Assembly (NCBI GenBank): GCA_024695705.1 | Contig: JAILHP010000053.1 | Coordinates: forward strand, 1 to 33,974 | From: Prevotella sp. | Lineage (GTDB): Bacteria > Bacteroidota > Bacteroidia > Bacteroidales > Bacteroidaceae | DNA length: 33,974 nucleotides | Direction of reading: 5' to 3' | The notes under the pieces: generated by a model | The model's database searches: none | The model's input: only the letters and a program-made list of their open reading frames with translations | Told to the model about the DNA's origin: nothing | Position numbers and translations under genes: made by a program | Shown: positions 1 through 9,766 of the stretch, in pieces | Numbering within the stretch: position 1 is the first letter of the stretch | How the letters are laid out: the number at the start of each line of letters is the position of its first letter

Positions 1-79
1 ACTGGGAGCACTAACGATAATCATTTTTCCTTTCATCTCTCTCAATTCGTGAAATTCGTGTATTTCGTTGTCTAAAAAA

Positions 80-958
80 TCAAAGGGCATTCAGCACCTG
101 TTCTTTGATCTGCTCCAGTTCGTCCTTCATCTTCACCACAATGTTCTGCATTTCTGCCTGATTCGACTTCGAGCCGGTGGTGTTAATTTCACGTCCCATC
201 TCCTGAGCAATGAAGCCCAGTTTCTTGCCCTGTCCGCCAGCCGGATCCGCCATGGTCTCACGGAAGTAACGCAGATGGTTTGTCAGGCGCTGTTTCTCCT
301 CGCTGATGTCCAGCTTCTCGATGTAATAGATGAGTTCCTGCTCCAGACGGTTCTTGTCGTAGTCAGCCTCTGGAATCTGCTTCAGGCCATCGATGATGCG
401 GCCACGGATCTTCTCCACGCGCTGCTGCTCCCACGGCTCAATGTCGTGAAGTAGTTGTTCAATGTTGTCAATCTTCTCGCTGAACTTACGCTCTAAGGCA
501 GCACCCTCCTGACAGCGGAAATCGACCAATGCCGTAAGCGCCTCTGTCACAGCGCCGCGAACTACAGCCCACTCCTCATCACTCAACACTTCCGTCTCCG
601 TCTTTGTCAGCACGTCGGGCATACGTGTCAGCGTGTAGATCCAGTCTTGGGGTTCAGGAATGCCGGTCTTGGCGGCAATGTCTTTCAGCTGGTGATAGTA
701 GTTCTCCATAAGGGCACCGTTTATAGGCGTGGCATCCACTACGGTGTCTTTCTCTATCCAAATACTGAAATCGACTTTCCCTCGTAACAGGGCTTCGCTG
801 ACCATCTGACGTATCTCCATTTCCTTTTCACGGTAAAGGGGTGCAATACGTGTCTGGAGATCCAGCTGCTTTGAGTTCAGCGACTTCACTTCAACGTTGA
901 TTTTCTTGTCTTTGTAGGCCACGACAGCCTTGCCGTAGCCCGTCATTGATTGTATCAT
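80..958 (-). CDS. yicC: YicC/YloC-family endoribonuclease
   Basis: 292-aa ORF beginning MIQSMTGYGKA with ...EVKSLNSKQLD... and C-terminal GKKLGFIAQEMGREINTTGSKSN, typical of YicC. Confidence 0.93.
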   Translation of the reverse strand: MIQSMTGYGKAVVAYKDKKINVEVKSLNSKQLDLQTRIAPLYREKEMEIRQMVSEALLRGKVDFSIWIEKDTVVDATPINGALMENYYHQLKDIAAKTGIPEPQDWIYTLTRMPDVLTKTETEVLSDEEWAVVRGAVTEALTALVDFRCQEGAALERKFSEKIDNIEQLLHDIEPWEQQRVEKIRGRIIDGLKQIPEADYDKNRLEQELIYYIEKLDISEEKQRLTNHLRYFRETMADPAGGQGKKLGFIAQEMGREINTTGSKSNQAEMQNIVVKMKDELEQIKEQVLNAL

Positions 959-1102
959 GTTTTCTTTCTCTATTATAAATTAATGTGCAAAGGTAGCATT
1001 TTCTTCGTGAAACTTCCCTCCCTTCGGACTTAAAAAACTATAAAAACTACTAGGCGAAAGCAAACTTATCCCTTATCACTTGTCATTTTTTACTTTTTTT
1101 AT

Positions 1103-1110
1103 TACCTTTG
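1103..1110 (+). promoter_or_regulatory. Bacteroidetes -7 box TACCTTTG for tsaB; TTG at 1080-1082, 20-nt spacer
   Basis: Matches TTTG-N19-21-TAnnTTTG, 30 nt upstream of the tsaB ATG. Confidence 0.65.
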
Positions 1111-1139
1111 CACCCTAAATTAAGGACGACAAGAAAACA

Positions 1140-1829
1140 ATGGCTTGCATACTGCATATAGAGACGAGCACGAACGTGTGCTCCGTAGCCGTCAGCGAGA
1201 ACGGACAATGCATCTTTGACCAGGTGGAACGCGGCAGCATGAGCCACGCAGAGAAACTCGGCACGATGGTTGATGAGGCGCTGTCGTTTACGGACAACCA
1301 CGCCATTCCCTTTGATGCAGTAGCCGTGAGCTGCGGACCAGGCTCCTACACGGGTCTGCGCATCGGTGTGTCGATGGCCAAGGGCGTCTGCTACGGCCGT
1401 GACCTGAAACTCATCAGCATTCCCACGCTGGAGCTACTGTGCGTAGGACCACTTCTGGGTGAAAAGGTGGAAGAGGGTGCTTTACTCTGTCCCATGCTCG
1501 ATGCCCGTCGTATGGAGGTGTATGCCGCTTTATACAAACGTTCCTTGAAGCCTGTGCGTTCCGTAGGTGCTGACGTCGTCAGCGCCGATACCTACAAGGA
1601 ATGGCTGGACAAAGGCCATGTCTATTTCTTTGGCAACGGCGCTGCCAAGTGTATGGACGTCATCGCCCATCCCAACGCCCACCTGATTGAGGGCGTAGAG
1701 CCGCTGGCCAAGTGGATGATGCCGCTGGCCGAGCGCCGCTTCCTGCAGGAGCAGTTTGAGGACGTGGCCTATTTCGAGCCGTTCTATCTGAAAGATTTTG
1801 TAGCAAAAGCATCAAAGAAACTATTATGA
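1140..1829 (+). CDS. tsaB: tRNA threonylcarbamoyladenosine biosynthesis protein TsaB
   Basis: ILHIETSTNVCSVAV... and AVSCGPGSYTGLRIGVSMAKG motifs. Confidence 0.93.
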   Translation: MACILHIETSTNVCSVAVSENGQCIFDQVERGSMSHAEKLGTMVDEALSFTDNHAIPFDAVAVSCGPGSYTGLRIGVSMAKGVCYGRDLKLISIPTLELLCVGPLLGEKVEEGALLCPMLDARRMEVYAALYKRSLKPVRSVGADVVSADTYKEWLDKGHVYFFGNGAAKCMDVIAHPNAHLIEGVEPLAKWMMPLAERRFLQEQFEDVAYFEPFYLKDFVAKASKKLL

Positions 1830-2431
1830 ACATAGAAGGATTAGACTACAACACCCAGCGCGAGAAGTTGATTATGTCGGAATACGGACGTGAGGTGCAG
1901 AAGATGGTGGACTACGCCGTATCGTTGCCCACAAAGGAAGAGCGCCAGCGTGCCGCCGAATCCATCATTTACCTGATGGAGAGCAAAAATCCACAGGTGC
2001 GTGAGAGTGCCAACTACCAGCAGACGCTGTGGGACCACCTGTACCTGATGAGTCGTCACGAGCTGGACATTGACTGGCCTTTCGACGTGAGTGAGGCGGA
2101 GAAGATTCATACCAAGCCCCAGCCCATGAAGCTCCAGAAGGGCAGCGAGCATCCCTATCCGCGGCACTACGGCCAGCTGATTAACGAACTGTTTAAGAAG
2201 CTCAAGACCATGCCCGAAGGTGAGGAGCGCGACGAGCTGGTACGCCTGACGGCCAACCAGATGAAACGTGACCTCATGACCTGGGGGCACGGCTCGATGG
2301 ACGATGAGAAGGTGGCCGACGACCTAGCCCGCTATACGGACGGTGTCATCCAGATAGACCTCAACGCTTTCCGCTTTGACCGTATGGACGCTTCGTTCAT
2401 GGGCGACAGCAAGCGCAAGCGCAAAAAGTAA
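1826..2431 (+). CDS. DUF4290 domain-containing protein
   Basis: 201-aa ORF overlapping tsaB by 4 nt (ATGA); YNTQREKLIMSEYGREVQKMVDYA recalled from DUF4290 proteins. Confidence 0.75.
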   Translation: MNIEGLDYNTQREKLIMSEYGREVQKMVDYAVSLPTKEERQRAAESIIYLMESKNPQVRESANYQQTLWDHLYLMSRHELDIDWPFDVSEAEKIHTKPQPMKLQKGSEHPYPRHYGQLINELFKKLKTMPEGEERDELVRLTANQMKRDLMTWGHGSMDDEKVADDLARYTDGVIQIDLNAFRFDRMDASFMGDSKRKRKK

Positions 2432-2517
2432 ATCGGTAATCGTAAATCAGAATCCGAGTTTGCTCGCCTGAATACCAATATAAATAGTAATTAGTGAAGA
2501 AATCGTAAATATCCAAG

Positions 2518-3855
2518 GTGTCAGCATTTATCATTGAGGGCGGTCATCCGCTGCAAGGAACCATTACCCCACAGGGCGCCAAGAACGAGGCCCTGCAGGT
2601 GATTTGTGCCACGTTGCTGACGTGTGAACCCGTCACCATCGAGAACATTCCCAACATCCGTGACGTCAACAACCTCATCCAGCTACTCAAGGACATCGGG
2701 GTGAAGGTTACCCACGAAGGGGCTGTTGGAGGGGCTTTTACCTTCCAGGCCGCTGACCTCAACATGGCTTATCTTGAGAGCGACGACTTCGTAAAGAAGT
2801 GTGCAGCCCTGCGTGGCAGCGTCCTGATGATTGGTCCGCTGCTTGCCCGCATGGGAAAGGCTGTCATTACAAAGCCTGGTGGTGACAAGATCGGCCGCCG
2901 CCGTCTGGACACCCACTTCTTGGGCTTCAAGGCTTTAGGGGCAAAGTTCCGCCACATTGAGGACCGCAACGTCTATGAGATAAAAGCCCCAAGCTCAAAC
3001 CTCAAAACTCAAAGCTCAAAGCTTAAAGGCGCCTACATGCTGCTCGACGAGGCTTCCGTAACGGGAACAGCCAACATCATTATGGCTGCTGTCTTTGCCG
3101 AGGGCACCACTACGATATACAATGCTGCCTGTGAGCCTTATGTCCAGCAGCTGTGCCGCATGCTCAACAACATGGGTGCCCAGATAGAAGGCATCGGCTC
3201 GAACCTGCTGACCATTCACGGCGTCCAGCAGCTGCACGGTACCACCCACCGCATCCTGCCTGACATGATTGAGGTGGGCTCGTTTATCGGCATGGCTGCT
3301 ATGGTAGGCGACGGCATCCGTATCAAGGACGTGGCATTGGAGCATCTCGGCATCATTCCCGATGCTTTCCGCCGCTTGGGCGTGAAGATTGACATAGAGG
3401 GAGACGACCTTATCATTCCTCGTCAGAAGCACTACGTGGTCGATTCGTTCATTGACGGCACCATCATGACATTGTCCGATGCCCCTTGGCCAGGTCTGAC
3501 ACCTGACCTGCTGTCGGTACTCATCGTGGTAGCCACCCAGGCACGCGGCTCTGTGCTCATTCATCAAAAAATGTTTGAGAGCCGACTGTTCTTTGTCGAT
3601 AAGCTCATTGACATGGGTGCCCAGATTATCCTGTGCGACCCTCACCGCGCCGTAGTTGTAGGCCACGACCGCAAGCTGACGCTCCGCGCCCAGCGCATGT
3701 CGAGCCCCGACATCCGTGCTGGCATCGCCCTGCTCATTGCTGCCATGAGTGCCAAGGGAACCAGTCGCATTGACAATATAGAACAGATAGATCGTGGCTA
3801 CGAGAACATTGAAGGACGCCTCAACGCGCTGGGAGCAAAGATTATCAGGGAATAA
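2518..3855 (+). CDS. murA: UDP-N-acetylglucosamine 1-carboxyvinyltransferase (GTG start)
   Basis: MurA motifs GGHPLQGTITPQGAKNEALQ, LRGSVLMIGPLLAR, SVTGTANIIMAA, DMIEVGSFIGMAAM, LTPDLLSVL. Confidence 0.95.
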   Translation: MSAFIIEGGHPLQGTITPQGAKNEALQVICATLLTCEPVTIENIPNIRDVNNLIQLLKDIGVKVTHEGAVGGAFTFQAADLNMAYLESDDFVKKCAALRGSVLMIGPLLARMGKAVITKPGGDKIGRRRLDTHFLGFKALGAKFRHIEDRNVYEIKAPSSNLKTQSSKLKGAYMLLDEASVTGTANIIMAAVFAEGTTTIYNAACEPYVQQLCRMLNNMGAQIEGIGSNLLTIHGVQQLHGTTHRILPDMIEVGSFIGMAAMVGDGIRIKDVALEHLGIIPDAFRRLGVKIDIEGDDLIIPRQKHYVVDSFIDGTIMTLSDAPWPGLTPDLLSVLIVVATQARGSVLIHQKMFESRLFFVDKLIDMGAQIILCDPHRAVVVGHDRKLTLRAQRMSSPDIRAGIALLIAAMSAKGTSRIDNIEQIDRGYENIEGRLNALGAKIIRE

Positions 3856-4362
3856 ATGATCAGGAAGGAAGACTGCTACAAGATAGGCCGGCTGGGTAAG
3901 GCGCACGGCGTGAAGGGCGAAGTGACGTTCCAGCTGACGGACGATGTTTTCGACCGTACGGACTCCGAGTACCTGCTCGTGGAAGTTGACGGCATCCTGG
4001 TTCCTTTCTTCATGGAAGAGTATCGTTTCCGCAGCGATAGTGTGGCGCTGGTGAAGTTTTGCGACGTGGACACCCAGCAGCGGGCTTCTGAGCTGACCAA
4101 CTGCGACGTGTGGTTCCCCCATGCATTAACCCCCGCTGACGAAGCTCCTACCCTCTCCTGTCTTGTAGGCTTCAATATCATCGAAGTGCACAGCAACAGG
4201 TCGGTAGGCCGCATCGCCGCCATTGACGACTCGACCGCCAACCTGCTCTTTGAACTGGAAGACGGCACACTCATTCCTGCCAGCGATGACCTCATCGAGG
4301 ACCTCGACACAGAGGGCAGGAAGATTGTCATGAACATCCCTGAAGGTCTCTTGGCGCTATAG
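3856..4362 (+). CDS. rimM: 16S rRNA processing protein RimM
   Basis: YKIGRLGKAHGVKGEVTFQLTDD N-terminus; directly follows murA. Confidence 0.9.
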   Translation: MIRKEDCYKIGRLGKAHGVKGEVTFQLTDDVFDRTDSEYLLVEVDGILVPFFMEEYRFRSDSVALVKFCDVDTQQRASELTNCDVWFPHALTPADEAPTLSCLVGFNIIEVHSNRSVGRIAAIDDSTANLLFELEDGTLIPASDDLIEDLDTEGRKIVMNIPEGLLAL

Positions 4363-4401
4363 CCAGAACAAGACTTGTGACATCAACAATTAGGAATAGA
4401 A

Positions 4402-5559
4402 ATGAAAAAGAAACAGATATGCATCCTCGGCTCTACGGGATCCATCGGCACACAGGCACTTGAGGTCATCGAAGAACACGCTGACCTGTACGAGGTGTAT
4501 GCCCTGACAGCCAACAACCGTGTTGAGCAGCTGGCCGAACAGGCCCGCAAGTTCCGCCCTGCTGCTGTGGTCATTGCCAATGAGCAGCACTACGGAAAAT
4601 TGAAAAAGCTGCTTGAAGACGTGCCTGAGGTGAAGGTATATGCAGGAGCACAGGCCCTGGACGAGATAGTAGAAGCTGGCCCCATCGACATGGTGCTCAC
4701 CGCTATGGTGGGCTTTGCAGGATTGTCGCCCACCATCCATGCCATCAAGGCACGCAAGGCCATTGCTCTGGCCAACAAGGAAACGCTGGTGGTTGCAGGC
4801 GAGCTGATCTGTCAATTGGCACAGCAATACCACGTGCCCATCCTGCCTGTCGATAGTGAGCACTCGGCCATCTTCCAAAGTCTGGTGGGCGAGGACCAGA
4901 ATCCTATCGAGAAGATACTCCTCACGGCTTCAGGCGGCCCGTTCCGTCAGATGAGTATGGAGCAGCTGCAGACCGTCACCAAGGCCGATGCCCTGCGTCA
5001 CCCCACGTGGGACATGGGTGCCAAGATTACCATTGACTCCGCCACGATGATGAACAAGGGCTTCGAGGTGATTGAGGCAAAATGGCTCTTTGGCGTCAGC
5101 GCCTCCCAGATACAGGTACTGGTGCATCCGCAGAGCATCGTTCACTCCGCCGTGCAGTTTACGGATGGTGCCGTCAAGGCACAGCTGGGCGTACCCGATA
5201 TGCGACTGCCCATCCAGTATGCCTTCTCGTTTCCCCTGCGTCTGCCGCTGAGCAGCGAACGACTCGACCTGTTCAAGACACCCTTGGAGTTTTTCGAGCC
5301 AGATCTCAAGAAGTTCCGCTGTCTGGCACTTGCCTTCGAAGCCATCGACCGTGGCGGCAACATGCCGTGCATCGTCAATGCTGCCAACGAGATAGTAAAC
5401 CGTGCCTTCCTCGAGGACCGCTGCTCGTTCCTGCAGATGAGCGAAGTGATTGAGCAGACCATGAACAAGGTCGCCTTCGACAAGAATCCAACTTACGAAA
5501 CTTACGTGGCCACCGATGCCGAAGCAAGGCGCGTGGCCTCCGAACTAATAAATCTGTAA
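4402..5559 (+). CDS. dxr: 1-deoxy-D-xylulose-5-phosphate reductoisomerase
   Basis: ILGSTGSIGTQALEV, LANKETLVVAGE, PVDSEHSAIFQ, SGGPFR, MNKGFEVIEAKWLF motifs. Confidence 0.96.
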   Translation: MKKKQICILGSTGSIGTQALEVIEEHADLYEVYALTANNRVEQLAEQARKFRPAAVVIANEQHYGKLKKLLEDVPEVKVYAGAQALDEIVEAGPIDMVLTAMVGFAGLSPTIHAIKARKAIALANKETLVVAGELICQLAQQYHVPILPVDSEHSAIFQSLVGEDQNPIEKILLTASGGPFRQMSMEQLQTVTKADALRHPTWDMGAKITIDSATMMNKGFEVIEAKWLFGVSASQIQVLVHPQSIVHSAVQFTDGAVKAQLGVPDMRLPIQYAFSFPLRLPLSSERLDLFKTPLEFFEPDLKKFRCLALAFEAIDRGGNMPCIVNAANEIVNRAFLEDRCSFLQMSEVIEQTMNKVAFDKNPTYETYVATDAEARRVASELINL

Positions 5560-5577
5560 ATCGTAAATTATAAAAAG

Positions 5578-6975
5578 GTGGAAATATTTTTAATCAGAGT
5601 ATTACAGTTCATTCTGGCCATTTCGCTCCTCGTGCTGTTGCATGAGGCTGGCCATTTCTTCTTCGCCAAGCTTTTTGGCGTCCGCGTAGATAAGTTCTAC
5701 CTATTCTTCGACCCCAGCATCTGGAAGTGGAAGGGTAGCCTGTTTAAGTTCAAACCCAAGAACAGCGACACCACATACGGTGTAGGCTGGCTGCCGCTCG
5801 GCGGTTATTGCAAGATAGCCGGTATGATTGACGAGAGCTTCGACAAGGAGCAGATGAAGCAGCCCGAACAGCCGTGGGAGTTCCGTACGAAGCCAGCCTG
5901 GCAGCGTCTGCTCATCATGATAGGCGGCGTGCTCGTCAACTTCTTGCTGGCGCTGTTTATCTACTCCATGATTCTCTTCTGGTGGGGCGACAGCTACATC
6001 CCCACGCGTAACATGACCAATGGTTTCAAGTTCAACACCGAAGCAAAGGCATTGGGATTCCAGGATGGCGATATCCTGCTCAGCGCTGACGGCAAGGAGT
6101 TCAAGGAGTACAACGGTGACTTGTTCCGTGAGTTGTCGGAGGCCCATCAGGTCACCGTCCTGCGCAACGGCAAGCAACACATCATCCAGCTGCCCGGCGA
6201 CCTGAACCTGTTGGATATGCTCAAGGCGTCACCCCGATTCGCCGAGGTGCTTGTTCCCATGGGCATCGACAGCATCATCCCAGGCTCACCCGCAGAAAAG
6301 GCCGGACTGTTGGCTGGCGACAAGATTCTGTGTATCAACGACTCGGCAGTGGCCGACTTCAACGACTTCCTTTTCCAGCTGGAAGTCTTGAAAGACCGTC
6401 GGATGGCTGCTGAGACCAACGAGGAGAAGGAAGCATTGCGCAACGTCCGACTCATCGTGCAGCATGCTGAAAGCATCGACACGACGATGGCGAAGCTCAA
6501 TGCCGACGAAGAAGGTAACCTAACGCTGGGTGTGAGCTATGCCAAGGCCCTGTCAGCCTACGAACCCGTGACCATTGAGTATGGTTTCTTCGAGAGCTTC
6601 CCTGCCGGCATCAAGTACGGCTGTCATGTGCTGGCCGGCTATGTGGGCGACCTGAAATACATTTTCTCGTCAGAAGGCGCCAAGTCGCTGGGAGGCTTCG
6701 GAGCCATCGGCAGCCTGTTTCCTGCTACGTGGGACTGGCACCGCTTCTGGGAGATGACAGCCTTCCTCAGCATCATCCTCGCCTTCATGAACATCCTGCC
6801 CATTCCTGCACTGGACGGCGGACACGTGCTGTTCCTGCTTTACGAGATGATAACACGCCGCAAGCCCAGCGAGGATTTCCTCATCAAGGCAGAGTACGTG
6901 GGCTTCGGACTGCTCATCCTGCTCATGGTCGTAGCCAATCTCAATGATATCCTGCGCTGGTTAGGGTATATGTGA
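5578..6975 (+). CDS. rseP: RIP-family zinc metalloprotease RseP (site-2 protease, PDZ)
   Basis: HEAGHFFFAKLFGVRVDKF (HExxH) and C-terminal NILPIPALDGGH; GTG start. Confidence 0.93.
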   Translation: MEIFLIRVLQFILAISLLVLLHEAGHFFFAKLFGVRVDKFYLFFDPSIWKWKGSLFKFKPKNSDTTYGVGWLPLGGYCKIAGMIDESFDKEQMKQPEQPWEFRTKPAWQRLLIMIGGVLVNFLLALFIYSMILFWWGDSYIPTRNMTNGFKFNTEAKALGFQDGDILLSADGKEFKEYNGDLFRELSEAHQVTVLRNGKQHIIQLPGDLNLLDMLKASPRFAEVLVPMGIDSIIPGSPAEKAGLLAGDKILCINDSAVADFNDFLFQLEVLKDRRMAAETNEEKEALRNVRLIVQHAESIDTTMAKLNADEEGNLTLGVSYAKALSAYEPVTIEYGFFESFPAGIKYGCHVLAGYVGDLKYIFSSEGAKSLGGFGAIGSLFPATWDWHRFWEMTAFLSIILAFMNILPIPALDGGHVLFLLYEMITRRKPSEDFLIKAEYVGFGLLILLMVVANLNDILRWLGYM

Positions 6976-7017
6976 TGAAAGATAAAGAAATACGGATTCA
7001 TATATAATAATGTACGC

Positions 7018-7055
7018 GCGAGGCTCCCATTTTGGAGCCTCGCTGCTTTTATTCT
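7018..7055 (+). terminator. Intrinsic terminator after rseP
   Basis: Perfect 10-bp stem GCGAGGCTCC-cattTT-GGAGCCTCGC followed by tgcttttattctttg. Confidence 0.8.
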
Positions 7056-7131
7056 TTGCTTTGTCCTGAAAGTCGTCGAAAAAATCACAGGAAGTCGTCG
7101 AATGTTTCTTGGAGCGACTTGCTTTTTGCCA

Positions 7132-7139
7132 TACCTTTG
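7132..7139 (+). promoter_or_regulatory. -7 box TACCTTTG; TTG at 7109-7111, 20-nt spacer
   Basis: Consensus match; implies the CDS start is 7172 rather than 7109. Confidence 0.65.
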
Positions 7140-7171
7140 CAGCAGAAAACAATAAAAAGCAAACAAAGGAT

Positions 7172-9661
7172 ATGAAAACATTAAGAAACATTCTGGCAGT
7201 TCTGACCATCATGATGGCCCTGCCGACCACCGCACAGACAACAATCGTAAAGGGTATGGTGATTGACTCCCTGACACAGGAGAGCGTACCATACGCCACC
7301 GTACGCGTATTCAAAAAGAACAAGACCGACAAGCCCATAGCCATGTCGCTCACCGATATGGACGGCCGCTTCAACCAGGAAGTGAAGGGCGACGGACAGT
7401 TTACGCTGACCATCAACAGCGTAGGTTACAAGACCATCAACCACAACTTCACGGCCAACGGCAGCACCCTCGACCTAGGCAACATCCTGATGAGTGAGGA
7501 GCGTTCGTCTATCGGCCCCGTAGAGGTGGTGGCCCAGAAGCCTCTGGTGAAGATGGATACTGACAAGATGACCTATAACGTGGCCGAGGACGAGGACTCA
7601 AAGACCAACACCGTGCTCGACATGCTGCGCAAGGTACCCATGGTAACCGTTGATGGACAGGATAACATCACCGTTAACGGTCAGTCGAGTTTCAAGGTCT
7701 ATGTAGATGGCAAGCCCAATGCCATGTTCTCACAGAACGCCAACATGATATTCAAGAACATGCCCGCCTCTGCCGTGAAGAGTATCGAGGTCATCACCAA
7801 CCCGGGTGCTGCCTACGATGCAGAGGGTACCGGCGGTGTACTGAACATCGTAATGAATAAGACGCCCGAGGCTCAGGCCAGCCTCAACGGATATAATGCT
7901 ACGGTACGTGCCAACGTTGGTACACGTGGCTATGGCGGCGGTGCCTTCGCCAACGGTCAGCAGGGTAAGCTGTCGTTCAGCGCCAATGCCATGTACAGCT
8001 ACAACCATCCTGGCAGCAGCGACATCACCATGGAGCGCGAGCAGCTGGGCAATGCCGCCTCGTCGATGACGATGACCAGCAGCTCAGAGAACAAGATGCC
8101 ATTTGTGATGGGTTCGCTGAACATGGGCTACGAGCTCGACTCCATGAGTTCCATGAACCTCATGTTATCCGTCACCAGCATGAACGTGAAGAGCCCCTCC
8201 ACGTCAACTACCACAATGGGAGATGGTCTTTTCAGCTACACGCAGAATAATGACACGAAGACCGGCCGCACGTCGTTCACAGGAAGCCTTGACTACCAGC
8301 GTTTCTTCAACCGTGAGCGCACCAGCTCGATGGCTATCACCTACCAGCTGAGCACTGCCCCCACTCACTCCGAGACCTGGAGCAGCTTCGACATGGCCAA
8401 CAGCCTGCAGCCAACACCCTCAACCAGCTATGACCTCACCAACCGCTATTCCGACAACCACGAACATACCATTGAACATGTCCTGCAGACCGATTTCACC
8501 ACACCGCTGTCGTCGCTCAACAAGCTGAACTTCGGTGCCAAGCTCTCTGCCCGTCTCTCTGACTCCGACGCCAAGTACTACCTGAGCGACGTCTATAACG
8601 AGGGCATGAGCATGGACTACAGCCACAACAACACCATCGGCGCCGCTTACATGGAGTACGACGGACACTATGGTGACTTCGGCCTGAAGGCAGGACTGCG
8701 CTACGAGCACACCTGGCAGAACGTGGAGTACCGTCTGGGCAACACTAGCGACTTCGACACCAACTACGGCAACCTGATTCCCTCGGCCAGCCTGTCATAT
8801 ATGCTTGCTCCTACCAGCAACCTCGGCCTGACCTACAACATGCGCATCTCACGTCCGGGCATCTCGTACCTCAACCCCTACGTTGACCGCACGAACCCCA
8901 CCGCCCTGACATACGGTAACCCTGACCTCGACGTGGAGAAGTCGCACAACATCGGACTCGTATATAATATGTTCAGCACGAAGCTCATGGTGAATGCCCG
9001 ACTGACCTACTCGTTCTGCGACAACGGCATCGAACAGTTCAGCTTCTACAAGGACAACTTGCTGAACACCACCTACGGCAACACCGCAAAGCGTAACCTC
9101 ACCAGCCTCAGCCTCTACGGCTCATGGATGCCCTTCAAGACAACCCGTCTCTTCATGAACGGAAGCCTGAGCTACAGCGACCTAAGCAGCGACCAGCTGG
9201 GACTGAGCAACAACGGCTGGCAGGGCAACCTGATGGCAGGACTGCAGCAGACGCTGCCCGCCGACTTCAAGCTGAGCCTCTTCGCCATTACCTCTACCAA
9301 GAGCTACACGCTGCAGGGCTGGTCGTCAGGCTTCAACATGCTGACCGGTTCGCTCACAAAGTCGCTGCTCAACGACAAGCTGAACATCGGTGTACAGGGC
9401 ATGCTCGGACTCTCGAAGGGTGGATGTCTGGAGATTGAGAACTTCAGCCGCGGCGCCGACTTCACCAACCACATGCTCATCCGTGTTCCAATGAGCAGCG
9501 TTACGCTGACTGTCAGCTACACCTTCGGCAACTCAAAGAAGCAGCAGAAGATGTTCCAGAGCCGCGTACAAAGTGACTACATGGAGCACCAGAGCAACGA
9601 GGAGCGCATCAACAATGCCGGCGGTGAAGGAACAGGAACCGGAACTGGAATAGGAATGTAA
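7172..9661 (+). CDS. Outer membrane beta-barrel family / TonB-dependent receptor-like protein with N-terminal carboxypeptidase-regulatory-like domain
   Basis: Signal peptide MKTLRNILAVLTIMMALPTTAQT; KGMVIDSLTQESVPYATVRVF; plug-like NPGAAYDAEGTGGVLNIV; aromatic beta-barrel repeats. Confidence 0.88.
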   Translation: MKTLRNILAVLTIMMALPTTAQTTIVKGMVIDSLTQESVPYATVRVFKKNKTDKPIAMSLTDMDGRFNQEVKGDGQFTLTINSVGYKTINHNFTANGSTLDLGNILMSEERSSIGPVEVVAQKPLVKMDTDKMTYNVAEDEDSKTNTVLDMLRKVPMVTVDGQDNITVNGQSSFKVYVDGKPNAMFSQNANMIFKNMPASAVKSIEVITNPGAAYDAEGTGGVLNIVMNKTPEAQASLNGYNATVRANVGTRGYGGGAFANGQQGKLSFSANAMYSYNHPGSSDITMEREQLGNAASSMTMTSSSENKMPFVMGSLNMGYELDSMSSMNLMLSVTSMNVKSPSTSTTTMGDGLFSYTQNNDTKTGRTSFTGSLDYQRFFNRERTSSMAITYQLSTAPTHSETWSSFDMANSLQPTPSTSYDLTNRYSDNHEHTIEHVLQTDFTTPLSSLNKLNFGAKLSARLSDSDAKYYLSDVYNEGMSMDYSHNNTIGAAYMEYDGHYGDFGLKAGLRYEHTWQNVEYRLGNTSDFDTNYGNLIPSASLSYMLAPTSNLGLTYNMRISRPGISYLNPYVDRTNPTALTYGNPDLDVEKSHNIGLVYNMFSTKLMVNARLTYSFCDNGIEQFSFYKDNLLNTTYGNTAKRNLTSLSLYGSWMPFKTTRLFMNGSLSYSDLSSDQLGLSNNGWQGNLMAGLQQTLPADFKLSLFAITSTKSYTLQGWSSGFNMLTGSLTKSLLNDKLNIGVQGMLGLSKGGCLEIENFSRGADFTNHMLIRVPMSSVTLTVSYTFGNSKKQQKMFQSRVQSDYMEHQSNEERINNAGGEGTGTGTGIGM
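9631..9660 (+). repeat. Hexanucleotide tandem repeat GGAAYN x5 encoding GTGTGTGIGM tail
   Basis: ggaaca ggaacc ggaact ggaata ggaatg directly before the stop codon. Confidence 0.8.
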
Positions 9662-9664
9662 GAG

Positions 9665-9742
9665 CATTGAACATTGAGCTTTGAGCTTTGAATTTTATGA
9701 TTACCTGTTATGATTATTTAACAAAGCTCAAAGCTCAAAGTT
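9665..9742. repeat. Two inverted heptad arrays forming a potential 17-bp hairpin
   Basis: TTGAGCTTTGAGCTTTG (9674-9690) is the exact reverse complement of CAAAGCTCAAAGCTCAA (9722-9738). Confidence 0.85.
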
Positions 9743-9754
9743 CTAAGAAAAAAT

Positions 9755-9762
9755 TATCTTTG
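9755..9762 (+). promoter_or_regulatory. Candidate -7 box TATCTTTG 4 nt before the histidine kinase ATG
   Basis: TATCTTTG-cagc-ATG; -33 element not clear. Confidence 0.4.
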
Positions 9763-9766
9763 CAGC

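Noticed and set aside
3016-4122. 368-aa minus-strand ORF opposite murA/rimM
   Set aside because: Spans two well-supported plus-strand genes and shows no family motifs; shadow ORF.
7109-7171. Upstream extension of the beta-barrel ORF
   Set aside because: The predicted -7 box (7132-7139) and a clean signal peptide at 7172 place the start downstream.
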